This document shows, piece after piece, positions 10,267 through 22,450 of a DNA stretch of 64,000 bases; the stretch's first letter is position 1, and every line of letters begins with the position of its first letter. Made by a program: the position numbers and the translations under genes. The DNA lies in contig NC_030992.1 of assembly GCF_000149955.1 (NCBI RefSeq), positions 4,046,850-4,110,849 on the forward strand. Reading direction: 5' to 3'. The notes under the pieces were generated by a model, which had not been told where the DNA came from, searched no databases, and was given only the letters and a program-made list of their open reading frames with translations. Source of the DNA: Fusarium oxysporum f. sp. lycopersici 4287 (lineage: Eukaryota; Ascomycota; Sordariomycetes; Hypocreales; Nectriaceae).

Positions 10267-11972
10267 TTAGATGGGCTGATTATACTTTGCCGTTCAAGAA
10301 TTACGCAATAGGAATGCAAGCAGTCTGCAAAGTACCTGTCCGAGAAATTGGCTCCAGTAATGTTTTCACAGCTGCCCCATATGTCCAGCGACGCCTCGCG
10401 AAAGGCACTTGAACAGGACATTTGGTGCGTTCATTCTGGTGAGCGAAGACCTGTGCGACCTACGCCAAAGTCAATGCCTCTGTGAACTGCGAATTAGCAT
10501 GAACTCGAGGGACATCGATCAGGGCTTTCGTGTTCCTGGTCAACTCAGGTCATGGTGATCAGGCAGTCGTACTTGCGCCAGCATGATAGTGGTATAGAAG
10601 ATAATCTTGGCGTACTCGGTTGTTAGTCTGTTAGTTCGGTCGAAGTTGATATGGCATTGACCAGTTAAGACGAAGGACAGGAAGATTGCGGCATGAGAGT
10701 TCACAGGCAACTGGATAAGAGCAAAAGAAAAGACTGAACATAGTTGAAGACGAAGAAGATGTTAAGCTGATAGAATGGCTTGCCATGTGAGAAGATTAGA
10801 CGACCGATGATTGTCATTTGTGCCATCTCTGGTACTACCTACAATACAGAAGAATTGAAGTATGAGACTTTATATCGTATGTTCTTCACCGCAATGCTCA
10901 TACCAATGTCCCTGAGTCCTGTTCAGGCCTGCACTGCCATAAAATCTCTCGACTGAGGTGTTCAATGTGAAGCTTCAAGAAACTTGTCACTACAAGTGAG
11001 CATCACAACCGTCTCTCCTCATGCCATTGGCTGTATTGATCCTGTTCTCAGAAGCAACTTCTGGCCATCTTCAATTATGGGATGGTTCACCATCACAAGG
11101 CCTCAGATGGCATATGAGACTGGCAGACCAGGCAGCACCCCCAGCCCTGCATCCTGTTCCCTTCCACTGCCAGCTTCACACAACGACCAGGCAAACAAAC
11201 ACTCGAGCCACTGCCAGTGGCAATGGACACTCTCCCTTCTCCCACGTTTTGGGTCTCTTATTAGTTCACACTTCAAATCCGATCAACTCTTCCTTTTTCT
11301 TCCTCCACACACCAACATCATTCCCAAACATATCACGCGCAACTGACTACCTTATCCTTCCACCAACAATTTCTTACTTCCTTCTTCTATCATCACAAGT
11401 CTTGGGGTAACAAGGGAACTTTCTTATCTATCACATATCAGAGCTGAAGACTTCCATTATATTAGCTCTTGGTATCACAGGAACTGTCCGTCAACTTACT
11501 TAACTCAAGGAACAGGGCCAACTCTCTCAGAGTACCACCCATCAACGATTACCTCTCCTTTACACAGTATCATCCTCTTCGATCTCAAACACGTACATTT
11601 TTACCTAGTCTCATTTGCAGGACACAAAGTCTTCTGTAGTGTCTTGCTATTTCCACGGAAGACGTTTAGTTATCACATGCCACATCGCTGTTGACTTTGG
11701 AGAATTGTCCACAACTTCCTGATCAATTCGTTTCCGCATCTGAACGTCAACGATATCCCCCGCTTGGCTCTACCGAAAACTTAACGTCTTTCTCCTCGCG
11801 ACAATCGCCTTCGTTTGATCACGCCACGCGTTCGGCACAGACTTCTCACTAGCAAACTTTTACCCTTCTTCCATCTACGCACCAAACGAACCATTTTGCC
11901 TACGAGTTGACCTTAAGATCTACACCTCGATATCAACAGCACCACCAACGAAAACCTCCAATCCGCATCACA
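10267..11972. other. Promoter and long leader of the F-box-like gene
   Basis: No coding gene is recognised. From about 11150 to 11970 the plus strand is strongly C/T-rich (cttcctttttcttcctccac-like), typical of fungal promoters and transcribed leaders. Overlapping open frames at 10984-11410 have low-complexity composition and are not believed. Confidence 0.45.
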
Positions 11973-12062
11973 GTAAGTCATCATTCTTTATCAGTTAACT
12001 TGATATCATCCTCATACACAACTTGTCGTTTCCCGTGTCATATTTAATACTAACTCTCTCAG
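11973..12062 (+). other. 5'UTR intron abutting the start codon
   Basis: GTAAGT at 11973, a CTAAC branch (tactaactctctcag) and CAG ending at 12062 define a 90-nt intron. Its acceptor directly precedes ATG 12063. Start choice of the next gene rests on this. Confidence 0.6.
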
Positions 12063-13254
12063 ATGCTGTTTCCGTTTTCTCAACTCCCCATGGAGGTCAA
12101 GGTAGAAATCTTGCGCTACGTACTCCCACCGATGGCTAGCCCAGTGGATTACGGAATTCACCCACAGGCCGCTTACGTCGCCGCAGAGAATCTGATGTGC
12201 GTGTCCAAGGAATTCAAGCAGGTGGTTGAAATGCTTCACTGTATCAAGGCCGTCAACAACGACGATGGAAAGACGAAATTTACCATGGATCCCATACGGG
12301 ATACTCTAGTTGTGTTTTGGATGGCGCTTCCGAATCCGAGCCCGAACAATTCATGGATTCAGTCCATGAAGGTGGCGGGCTACGAAGTTGACGACAACGC
12401 CCTACCAATCCGTCGTCTGATCGCCCATAGCCCATTCCCTATGCAGGCCCGGCCACAGGACCCCTCCGGATTTAGTAAGTCATGAACAACCGTCAATGAA
12501 AAAATCGCTAATGTCGATAGTTTCCCGAACCAACCGAGCACAAACCGTTGCGAACACTCTTCGGTGGTTAGACGTGCCTTTCGAGACGGAACTTCCTATG
12601 TTCTCTCACTTTCCTTTCTTGGAGGAAGCCGTAGTATCAGTCTCAATGATGAACCGAATGTGGCATATTTCCGGATTCCAAATGGAGGGCCCGGATGTTG
12701 TAGCACCACGCGAAAACGGCGAGTCGTGGGGCCTCAACCGTGTTATGCCTCACAATCGTGCTGCCTCGCGATACTTCAAAGCTAAGGGTATTGAGGCTGA
12801 CACAGGAATCTCTTGGGAGTTCCCAGCCTCTGTCTTTTCCACCAACCACGGATGCCTTATCTCGCAGCCAGAAGATATCGCTTCGCATGTTGATCAGAAC
12901 GCTGTCCTTATGCAACCGCTAGACCGGCCATTCATTGGGCTATATGGATATAGTCGCGGTACTCGCTCACTGGGAGGCAAATGGGCTGGCTTCCGCTACC
13001 ACACACATACCCACAAGGTCCAATTCACCCCGCTGGCATGGCACGAAGTCGAGCCGATTGTGCATCGGCTGGGCTACAATCATCACGCGGTCAGCCGTCA
13101 ACTTCCTGGCGGAAGTGATCCCCAGTTCATCGCGCGCGTCTGGATCATTCGGGAGGGAACAGAGCCGAAGAATGAGCCACATCACTGCTGGGTAGATGTA
13201 AAGGAGCCCGAAGAATACGACGAGCCCATGGTGACGCAGATCGCTACCACCTAG
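12063..13254 (+). CDS. F-box-like hypothetical protein
   Basis: About 381 residues from exons 12063-12474 and 12521-13254 (intron GTAAGT...GATAG, 46 nt, phase 1). The N-terminus FSQLPMEVKVEILRYVLP has the pattern of a fungal F-box (LPxEhhxxIhxxL). The rest resembles uncharacterised fungal F-box-type proteins rather than any enzyme. If so it would recruit substrates to an SCF ubiquitin ligase through Skp1. That is inference from a short motif. No signal peptide or membrane segment is visible. The spliced frame reads through cleanly to TAG 13252-13254. Confidence 0.7.
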
Positions 13255-14688
13255 AAGATGGTGCGAGATACACTTCTTCGTCGACATGAAAATGGGCGTT
13301 ACTATCTGGATATGAACTGAGGGAATCTCAGGAGCATATTGCCATGTGAGGGGTGATGAAAGAGGGTAGCATTGGCTGTTGAGGCACACTTGCATCGAAT
13401 GAATGCTCTAGAGAGACTGGGATAGGAGCTTTAGGATGAGTCGGAGTCCACGTGTCAAGGAGACTTACTGACGGGAGATAAAGGTACGGGTATTGGCGTC
13501 TAGGATAAGGTTTGGGAATGAGAAAGTTCTTTTTGTGTGGACTCTTTAATGGCAGGGTTATCTGTCTTTCCTGTATGAATCTTGTTTAGCATAGCTCTTC
13601 CCAGCCCATCACTGAGCGGTGGACATTAGCCTAAATTTGAGGATAGTGTAATTCATATGAAGATAGCAAATACTATGGAAAACCTAGGGGAAGATTTAGT
13701 GCTTAATAGCTGCGCCTTGTGCCAGGTTTACCAGCGATTGACAGGATAAGGAGTTCTAGGAGACTATAGTTTATATCTGGTGGTTTTAATTTATGGATGG
13801 TGACTCTAAGCGAACATTACGTCTACCGGATAGACTAATACGTTTTGCAAAATGCCACCAGACCTTTAATTTTTGACACGAGATAGATAGTAAATACCTT
13901 GGACTACTTATTAAGCCTCGTGGTTAATTTTTCAACGGTCGAGTTTTAAGTCCAAAAGGTCTCTTCCAGGAGTCGCGTCCTCTTGGAACCCACTATTAGT
14001 GGATGGATAAAGTCCAAACAATTCTCCTTGCCAAAATACTTACAAACTTCTTTGGATCCTGGACAGAACGCGACACAGGTCCGAAGCAGCCGAAGATTTG
14101 GAATTTGAAGGAGCTATCTGGCCTACTGTCAAAGATAAATCACAACACCACGAACTCTTGAGAGATGGAATAGACAAGGACTGTGACTTTGGAAATGGAT
14201 TTCCAGCGGCATAGCACTCAATCTTTACCACTTTCACTCTAGTCTAGTGACTCGGGCACAAACGGTATTGTTCGCTACCAGGCCTGTGATTCGATGAGGG
14301 ACAGTGACTGATGAACAGCCACTGGCGCAAGAAACTCCAGGTGCCAGCCATTTCAAATCCAAGGAAGAGTGGTTTCAATGCTGCAATTGCCTTTGAGTAA
14401 AATACGATGTTTTTGAAGAAATTCCGCTTGTTCAAGACTAAAATTGTGTCCCCAATGTTCGAGCTAGAACATCATTACGAACATCATTTGTGGCTGTTGT
14501 ACATATGAAACAAGAGCAATGAATGACGAGCGTTCGAGAAAACAACAAGGGTTCAGCTTCAGATCCATCTGCCCGCAGAATCTTGTACTCCTTATCTGTG
14601 TTGACGGCCTAAGGTTTAAACTTGTGGCCCGTAATCATCTACATAGTTGCATCTGCCCGCAAGAGATACTTGTTACTCTAAACTGACC
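13255..14688. other. Intergenic, convergent 3' ends
   Basis: Lies between two convergent genes. No motif-bearing frame was found. Short minus-strand frames at 14040-14435 lack recognisable content. Confidence 0.4.
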
Positions 14689-17600
14689 TCAGTAGATCTC
14701 GAAATGCTCAACTAAATGCTCCGCATCATGAAACAGCATGTCCAAATCAAGCCCATACAAATAACAGTCACTCACCAAGGTCCACCCCTCACCCTCCTTC
14801 TTCCTCAACAGAAAAGGTCCATCCGAACCAGGAAAGTAAACAACTCGATCCCCCGATTTAGCTCTCGGACTCGCCAGTCCCAACGACCCCTTCTCACTAG
14901 TGAAAAGACATCGACCATAGCTTGCAGATGTGAACTTTTCGGAGAACTCTCTGAGATCATACCCAATAGCTTCGGGTTCTTCGTCTGGTTCCTCTTCAGA
15001 TGTTGAGTCGGGGTCTTTTTCTTCCTTCTCTTTCCCGACACTTAGCCACCAGAGATAGAACTCGTGGTCGCGAAGAAACACGGATGGATCGGCTGATTCG
15101 AGAATACCGGTGCCGCAGTGTCGATACCACTGTGTGAATCCCACGCCAACGCTGAAGAGCTCAGAGCCATGAGTTGCTGTAAGTGTCGTCGCAAAAGCCT
15201 CGCTCACTGAAGATTCAGGAGCCTCCCACTCAGGAGCCAGTTTCGCAGTCAAGGTCTCCCACTCTTTCATCACCTTAGCAAAACCCTCAGTCCCCGGTGC
15301 GTGACAAACACCAGCTTCAAGTTCAGGTCCAACCTCCCGAACCGTGTCGACCATCTTTCCCCTGATCGTCAAACTTCCATGTTTCGAAAACGTTAAGCCC
15401 GGGAGATACTCCCTACCAAGGCTGGCACGAGGAAAACTAAGTTTTGTTCCGTCTGTACACCGAACATCGTAGTTTTCTTCCGCGTCTTTGCGATACGGTG
15501 CATACCAATGCTCCTCAGGGAGACTGTTGGTCGAAGTGTCTGTAAAATCTGGGACCCAGGATGGAAGATTTGGATAGCTGTGCTTTGCACCGAGATGCTT
15601 CAGGATACGAAGATCTTTAGTGAGAATGAGCACAGCCTGTGCGAACTGACGAAAGATATCTTCCACTGGTAGATCATAGTCAACGGGTATGAAACCTGGT
15701 TCGAATAAACCCAAAATACCATAGATCTTATCCCGAATCTCAGTAGTCTGACAAACGCGACTATACCCCAGAATACTCATTGGATCACTCCCAACCTTAA
15801 GAAGTCTCAGACTCCAAACGTGACTATCCGGATCAAACCCCTCGATCGGGTGATCACATTCTTTGCCACGCGAAGTCGACAGTCCCTTCGCACCACCTGA
15901 AAAGTCTGGCTTCCAACTCACATCAACGTTCCTCCACAGCGTCGAGTCCTCTCCACACATCATGACGGCTCTTTTCGCAAGGGCGATTTCTTGGATCACC
16001 CATGTGCGGAAGAACCACGGTCTTTTGACGAGGGCACTCCAAGCGTGGCGTTTATCTTGTGGTGGAGTTGAATCATTGTGGAATGAGTCGGGGATACTCT
16101 CGTCGTTGAGATGTTGGAATACGAGATGAGAATCATCGGCTGCGTCGCCGAGCCATACTACGACTTGACGGGCTGATTTGTAGATGTCGCCCATGATGCG
16201 GACTTGTTGGTTTCGTTCACCGTAAACGGATTGGTTGATACATAGGGCATCAACCCAGAGTGTTCGGACAGTGTCGGGAGATCGTAGGTGGATCAGTGCT
16301 GAGTGAAGGTTTGGTGTGATTGAGATATCTTGATCGCCGAGGTTGATATACCTGACTGGTGTTATGTCTCCCCAGACGTAGGAAAGAGCTTCGTAGTCGG
16401 GTTGAAACGTAATATCGCTATCGACTAAGCGTCCGACAAGAGGGTCTGTCCGGTTGCTCGACGGGAGGAGTTCGAGAAGTCTAAAGGAGCTGCTGCTGCT
16501 CAGAGGCTGATAAACATCTGCTGAAGAAATGACTCCCAAAGGAGAAGATGGTACTAAGTCATTTACACTCTGCAGAGTTGCGTAAGGGACCTCCTGTCTA
16601 CCTTTGACCATACTCTCAATTTTCTCATCCCAAGCTCGCCTCTCAAGCGCCACGGTCTGCGCAACACGCCTCCTCACCTCTTCATAAGAGGGCATACTCC
16701 ACTCCTCATCACCGGAGAGCTTCCCCTCCAACACCCTCACAATCTCAAGTCTCTCCTCAACGTCTCGGAACGACCCTCGACCACCTTTCCTCATCGCAGT
16801 GGATGCATCAACATATAACCCAGGACATTTTACATCAGCCCCCGCTTCCAGCAACATCTTGACAACCGGCAAATTACTTTTGATGATAGCGGTATGAAGC
16901 CAGCTCGTCTTCTTTGCTTTGAGATTTTCACGATGGAGACGTCGTCTTGAGATGAGAACCGTGTCGATATGTGGACCGGGATACTCCGTGATAAGATATC
17001 TTGTCTTCTCATGATGCATTGCACCAGAGGAGAGAAGCCACGTTACCATCTCCCCCCACGACTTGGGGTCATCAGGTAGCGATGCACCGTACTCACTAAC
17101 ACACCAGCGTAGGAGACTCAGTCTTCCTCTCTTCAGAGCTTTCTCCTGCAACGCCCCCGGATCAAGCTTGATACCATATGAAACAAGCAACTTTGCCACA
17201 TCAACGCTTGAAACCCAGGTTGGCACTTCTTCGAGTCGTATTCCCTTGCTTAAAAGCCGTTTGGCTGCATCAAGCTCATTGTTCTGCGCGCAATATCTCA
17301 GCACGGCCTGGTAGTCAGAACTTTCAAGATCGCTCGCGTGTGCCATGAACGCCTCTAGAAATTCGAGAAGGTTTCCATCGTTTCCAAAACGATCTGATGC
17401 TATAGCAACTTCGATGGGCGTCAGATATCCCTTTGTGCTTCTGTGGTCGAAAATACAGTGTCGACGACTGCTGGCACTTTCGCCATGTTCTATCAAAGCC
17501 AAAACGATATCGATGTTGCAACCTGCGGCTGCAGCATGCATCGCTGTTCCGAAAGTCGAGCCCTCGCCTTGTCCTCCATCAACCATTCTTGGGCCAGCGA

Positions 17601-18474
17601 CATCAGCAGCGGCACCATAAGCCAAAAGCTTCTTCACAAACTCCAGCGCTCCTTTGCGACAAGCAATATGAAGCATCATCACTAACCCCGCATCATCTTT
17701 GGGACATGAAAGACCCTGCTCCAGAAGATACATAATGATGCCACCCCAGGTAGCTTCGATATTAAGATCCCACAAGGGTGTGTCGAAGTTAACCCCAGGA
17801 GGCCAACCAACCCACGTCATGTCGACGATCTCTTGGGGAGAGATCAAAGCGTCAAGAGTAACCTGAAGAAGGTTGACCTGTTCTTTGAGCTCATCTTCTG
17901 CAGGATCCAAAGGCTCTCCAGCTTTGGCGGCCTTTTGTCTCTTGACAAGCTGCTCTGGCCCCCGGCGCTCCTGCACCGTCGAGATATCTGCTCCAGACTC
18001 GATGAGGAAGCGGAAGAGCTCCTCATACCCCAAGATACAGGTATAAACAAGCGGCGAATATCCCTCGTCATCAAAGCAATTCACCGCCGCCCCATGAGCT
18101 ATAAGCAACTTGACCATCTCCAAAAGCTCAGGATTCGACTTCTTCGGGTCCTCACCCAACAACCCCGGATCAATCTTTGCCCTATTAATCGCAACCTGCA
18201 ACAAATCTCTCTCCCTAACAAACAAATCACCTGCATCATCCTTCTCCAGCAGCGCACGCGCCAGCGGATAATCCACCCTCAGCTCTTTGGCTAGGCACCT
18301 ACGCACGGCTTCGACGTGGTACGTCTTGAAAACGGGTGATCTTCCATGCAGAGCGAAGAATTCGTCGAGTTTTATTTTCTCGAGATTGGTGAGGAGTTGA
18401 TCTCTTTCTGCGGAGGGTTTACGGCTGCAGAGGCTGAGGAGCCATTTCCCTGCGATTTCTTCAGGTGAGGCCAT
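14689..18474 (-). CDS. Ankyrin-repeat HET domain protein
   Basis: A single 1261-residue exon. The N-terminal half carries ankyrin-like repeats, for example MVKLLIAHGAAVNCFDDEGY (about 120-139), VKKLLAYGAAADV (280-292) and TAIIKSNLPVVKMLLEAGAD (527-547). The C-terminal half holds a heterokaryon incompatibility (HET) domain: YEALSYVWG (694-702), LWVDALCINQ (739-748), IMGDIYKSARQVVVWLG (760-776) and WFFRTWVIQEIALA (820-833). HET domains trigger cell death after nonself recognition, and ankyrin arrays usually sense or bind partners. Here the sensor-like repeats precede the effector, the reverse of NLR order. An acidic stretch (EEEPDEEPEA) lies near the end. The reading frame is intact. Confidence 0.88.
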   Translation of the reverse strand: MASPEEIAGKWLLSLCSRKPSAERDQLLTNLEKIKLDEFFALHGRSPVFKTYHVEAVRRCLAKELRVDYPLARALLEKDDAGDLFVRERDLLQVAINRAKIDPGLLGEDPKKSNPELLEMVKLLIAHGAAVNCFDDEGYSPLVYTCILGYEELFRFLIESGADISTVQERRGPEQLVKRQKAAKAGEPLDPAEDELKEQVNLLQVTLDALISPQEIVDMTWVGWPPGVNFDTPLWDLNIEATWGGIIMYLLEQGLSCPKDDAGLVMMLHIACRKGALEFVKKLLAYGAAADVAGPRMVDGGQGEGSTFGTAMHAAAAGCNIDIVLALIEHGESASSRRHCIFDHRSTKGYLTPIEVAIASDRFGNDGNLLEFLEAFMAHASDLESSDYQAVLRYCAQNNELDAAKRLLSKGIRLEEVPTWVSSVDVAKLLVSYGIKLDPGALQEKALKRGRLSLLRWCVSEYGASLPDDPKSWGEMVTWLLSSGAMHHEKTRYLITEYPGPHIDTVLISRRRLHRENLKAKKTSWLHTAIIKSNLPVVKMLLEAGADVKCPGLYVDASTAMRKGGRGSFRDVEERLEIVRVLEGKLSGDEEWSMPSYEEVRRRVAQTVALERRAWDEKIESMVKGRQEVPYATLQSVNDLVPSSPLGVISSADVYQPLSSSSSFRLLELLPSSNRTDPLVGRLVDSDITFQPDYEALSYVWGDITPVRYINLGDQDISITPNLHSALIHLRSPDTVRTLWVDALCINQSVYGERNQQVRIMGDIYKSARQVVVWLGDAADDSHLVFQHLNDESIPDSFHNDSTPPQDKRHAWSALVKRPWFFRTWVIQEIALAKRAVMMCGEDSTLWRNVDVSWKPDFSGGAKGLSTSRGKECDHPIEGFDPDSHVWSLRLLKVGSDPMSILGYSRVCQTTEIRDKIYGILGLFEPGFIPVDYDLPVEDIFRQFAQAVLILTKDLRILKHLGAKHSYPNLPSWVPDFTDTSTNSLPEEHWYAPYRKDAEENYDVRCTDGTKLSFPRASLGREYLPGLTFSKHGSLTIRGKMVDTVREVGPELEAGVCHAPGTEGFAKVMKEWETLTAKLAPEWEAPESSVSEAFATTLTATHGSELFSVGVGFTQWYRHCGTGILESADPSVFLRDHEFYLWWLSVGKEKEEKDPDSTSEEEPDEEPEAIGYDLREFSEKFTSASYGRCLFTSEKGSLGLASPRAKSGDRVVYFPGSDGPFLLRKKEGEGWTLVSDCYLYGLDLDMLFHDAEHLVEHFEIY

Positions 18475-19353
18475 CTTTTGTGATTACGGTGAGTAAGATC
18501 AAGTCAGCCTGGCTGACGATGTTGAGACTCTGCCTTACAAGCGGGGCTAATGGATCCTGGTTATAATAATTTAGCGCTATATCCATCATCTGATACTTAG
18601 TCAGTCCCTATGCTTGAGCTGTGATACCAATTGACATTCTACATGAAACTGTCAGACGCGGTAATTGAGAATGGGCTGGTTTTGAAACAGGCAATATCAA
18701 AACTTTCCCTGTACCTGCAGGCCCTCAGCACTGAAATGATCAACATTAAACTTTTCGCCTGCAGCATGTCAATCAGCTGTACTCCGTCTTACATCCGAGC
18801 AATACCATCATCAAACTTTCAATAAGAAACCAACCTTGATGCCAACATACGTAATACCTAAAGCTGACCTCGGTAAGTTAAAAGCCATCAATCAAGTACC
18901 GATAAATCCTTCACATGGCCCTCAATCCCATAGGTTATCAAAGTTCAGCCGTCGATCACAATCCTTCCGCAGATCTGGGGGAACCCTGAAGCCACGCCCG
19001 GCTTGGTCTTAGTCTCAGCGCCATGATCTGTTTCTGTCTCCGATCTGTCAATTACCTTTATCCGAATAAGTCCAACTACATGAAACAGCGCATCCTTTGT
19101 TTGTTCTAGTGGTATCTATACAAGCCTCGCTGTAATGTGGCTTGATCGTTTGCTTGGGGCTGGACTTTTGAGTTTTTCCCTGGATTTGAGTTCGATCTAT
19201 CTATTAGTGCAATAGCCATGTGTTTGTTCCCTGGCCATGGCCAAGGGAATGGAGAATGCAACATGCAATATTTAACAAACCCATTCCCCTCATCATGGGG
19301 ACTCCCCGTGTTTGGCCGTATTTCTCTATTGTTTTCATTCATGAATCTCCAAT
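18475..19353. other. Divergent promoter region
   Basis: Separates the HET gene (-) from the membrane protein (+). No gene is recognised. It presumably carries both promoters. Confidence 0.4.
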
Positions 19354-20658
19354 ATGGGACATTACGGCTTTTTAATACCGGACAGGTACGTCCGTGAAGT
19401 TCCCGGAGAAGTCGACATGAATACCGCCAGCATATTCTGGGGCTTTTCTCTAGGCGTCGCAGTGTTTTCAGTTGCCAAAGCATCGGAGCAGAGTTGGAGG
19501 GCATGGAAGAGGTGTCGACGGGTGACATCTTATGTCGCTATGATCTGGGCGGTTTGGTTCAGCAGTATGGTCCTTGGATGTTTGGCTTGGGGGTTTCAAC
19601 GGCAGTACATAGATCCAAGGTAAGTTTATGTTATCCTTCCTGCCATAGTGTTCGTTTTTACTGATTGTAATATAGCTTTGGCTTCTACTTCTCCGTTGGT
19701 GCGTCTCTCACTTCACCTACGTACAACCACTTAACAAAATTCAGCTCTGTTTTGGGCCATTCAAGTCCAATTCCTTCTTCAGATCATTCTTAACCGACTC
19801 GGTCTCCTGATGGTTGTTCCAGGCCGAGCCACGCGACTCAAATGGATCGTATTTGCAATCATCTTAGCAGTCAACATCAGCGTCTTTATCATTTGGATGC
19901 CGGCGCGCCTGCAGATCAATGACCAATGGATCTGGCTGAACAATATTTGGGACAGATGTGAGAAAGTCATATTTGCGGTGGTGGATGGAGCATTAAATGC
20001 ATATTTCATTTATCTCGTTCGGTCAAGGCTTATTGAGAATGGGTTGACGAAGTATATCCCTCTCTATCGGATGAATCTATTTCTAATTTTCGTGTCTCTT
20101 TCATTAGACGTAAGTAGAGTGATTTCTCATGATCTTCTCAATCACTGAAATATTCCAGGTTGTGCTGGTTGGTCTCATGTCTTTGCCAAGTAGCTTGGTG
20201 TAAGTGCCTCGATTCTTAGCAGACCTTGACTGACAGTCCACAGTTATCTCTCATTCCACCCAGTGTGCTACCTACTCAAGCTCCAAATTGAAATGAAAAT
20301 GGCCGAACTCATCACAAAGATCGTCCGGTCATCCGGCGCAACAGGCAAAGACAATGCTTACTACCATCACTCCAGCGCCAACCATGCAAAAAGCATGGCA
20401 ACAAATACCATAACCAAGCCATCGGCCACCCATTCCCATCCAGGTGTCCATGGAGCATTTCCCGGAAACAACACGACCCGTATCCAGGCTGGTGACCGCG
20501 ATAGCTCTATTGAGATGGAACTCCAGGGGCGTATGAGTATGAGTCAAAGTGGGATCGTGAGGACAGTTGAGACAACGGTTGCGACTTCACCTGCACAGGT
20601 TCACGATTATCATCGTTCAGATAGCATAACGAGCTCGACGGCAGGACTGGCTTTTTAG
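19354..20658 (+). CDS. Seven-helix integral membrane protein
   Basis: Exons 19354-19619, 19676-19698, 19745-20109, 20159-20199 and 20244-20658, all with GT-AG borders, give about 369 residues. Helices include SIFWGFSLGVAVFSVAKA, YVAMIWAVWFSSMVLGCLAW, FAIILAVNISVFIIWMPARL, GALNAYFIYLVRSRL and MNLFLIFVSLSL, followed by a hydrophilic Ser/Thr/His-rich tail. Architecture and the short exons match uncharacterised fungal rhodopsin-fold/PTH11-like membrane proteins. A receptor role is possible but unproven, and no CFEM domain is present. ATG 19417 (MNTASIFWG) is an alternative start that removes a short non-hydrophobic N-terminus. Confidence 0.72.
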
Positions 20659-20769
20659 TAGAAACGCTAGTCACTAGTAATGTTTAATATCTAATCCGTT
20701 AACTCAATTGACGTCAATGTTATTCTGATCATTAAAGATCAACATCCCAAACTCAAGGATTAATAATCC

Positions 20770-21944
20770 TCAATCCCGCGTATACACAAGCTTCCCGCCA
20801 CTTACCCTCCCCTCCCTCATCTCAACCAGTCCCTTCAAAACGCCCTCCAAGCCACTCCCCCCTCTATTCAGAAAAACGCGCGGCGGCTTCACTAGCCCCT
20901 CTTGGAACAGCTTCTCAGCCACTTTGACAAACTTCTTCTGGAATGCAAAATCTGCTGGTACAGCCTCGTAAAACTCATTCTCGTACATCCATGGATTACC
21001 TGTGGCTGAGTATGCGAGGATAGATTCGGCGGTGACGTGAGGGTTGAGGCGTTTGACTTCGTGTTCGGGGCCGGGATTAAGGGAGATGTATTTTGCGGTG
21101 GGGGATTGTTGGAGGATTGCTGCGGATATTGCGGTGCTGGTGGAGTTGGGATGGGTGTCGAAGATGTAGAGAAGGGGACCGCCTGATAGTCTGAGGATGT
21201 CGTCGATGAGAGTCTTGGACTTGTAGTCGAGGACGTGATCCGCACCCAGAGACTTGACATAATCTGTATTACCGGGTGACGAAGTAGCAATGACTGTGGC
21301 GCCAGCGAGCTTTGCAAATTGGATTGCTGAGATCCCCATGGCCGTACTGCCACCATAAATGAAGACAGGAAAGGGCTCCTTTGCTGGTGCATCTGGAAGT
21401 GGAAGATGGAGATGCTGGTATAAGCCAACGCCCTGTCAAAATCCTCATTAGCATAAACCAACAACTTGCAGAGGGGCCCAGCATACCATCGTGATGAGCG
21501 CAACACCCTGAGTCGCAGCATCTTCGTCACTCATGTTATCAGGGATCTTCATCTGAATATCTCCCTTAACGTGAATCAAGTGCGCAAAAGCACCATCATG
21601 CTTCCGCAGGATATTCCTAAAAATGTGTCAATACTGGCCATATACCAATATCTCAAGGGCTTTACATACTGCCCGCTAACACCGCCAGCGATTCGATCCC
21701 CAACTTTGAAGTCCCTCTTCACTCCAGGTCCAACTTCTACAACAACACCTGCATAGTCCGTTCCTACAACGGCACCAACACAACTCTCATCACCTTCTAG
21801 GCCAAGGTGGTAAGCATCGTCTGGGTTGATAGCCCACGCGGTGGGTTTGACTCTAATGTAACCGGGCTCAAGCGCTGGCACAGGAATATCCTGAACCTCA
21901 GCATGGCCCGGGCGAATATTAACGAGAGCTTTTGTAGTAGTCAT
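20770..21944 (-). CDS. MDR-type enoyl reductase / zinc-independent ADH-like
   Basis: Exons on the minus strand 21944-21670, 21616-21487 and 21432-20770 give 355 residues. The N-terminal GroES-like fold has AWAINPDDAYHLGL and GAVVGTDYAGVVVEVGPGV. The Rossmann half has the NADP site FIYGGSTAMGISAIQFAKLAGATVIATSS. The usual catalytic-zinc Cys/His ligands are not obvious. This places it among the trans-acting enoyl reductase/quinone-oxidoreductase-like MDR proteins common in fungal secondary metabolism. No polyketide synthase lies nearby, so its partner and substrate are unknown. Intron borders are consensus (GTATGT...TTTTTAG and GTATGC...TTGACAG). Confidence 0.8.
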
Positions 21945-22450
21945 GATCTGTTTGATATCTCAATGCTATTCTGTTGGTAGAAATACTGAGTTCTTTGGGC
22001 CTGCTTATAAGCACAGCTCCAAGTTGAAGATTACGTGATGCGAAGAAGTTGTGACTGGCTAATTGTCGTATCTTCGCATATGTCAGCTGTTAAGTCGCAA
22101 CGTTATCATAAGCTGCTTATCAATGGCTGTGCCTTGTTAATTCATCAGCCCACCTTGTGTTAACTAGAAAATCGAAATTCAAATGCTGTTTTACTATATT
22201 AACTAAAGACATTTTGTTCTTACTATCCAGGCCAAGGCGTTAGGTCCTAGACAGCCTTATGTATTAGTTATTTTAATTAAAATCTATATTTTACATAGTA
22301 ATATATAGAATTTTAAAAAGACTATTTTAGTATACCAGAGCCATAATAAAAATATTATATAACTAAGATATATACTTATATAATTAATAGAAGAGCAGTT
22401 ATAAACTCTAATTAATCTTAATTACAATAGCTTATTATTAAGAATGTCTT
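21945..22450. other. AT-rich island upstream of the hydratase
   Basis: From about 22180 to 22440 the sequence is overwhelmingly A/T (atatatagaattttaaaaag and similar) with TpA-rich texture. This is typical of a RIP-mutated repeat relic. No coding frame. Its 3' edge abuts the promoter repeats of the hydratase gene. Confidence 0.6.

Noticed and set aside
10984..11410. Two overlapping plus frames of 120-129 codons
   Set aside because: Low-complexity Pro/Ser/Leu composition from a C/T-rich leader; no motif and no conserved start.
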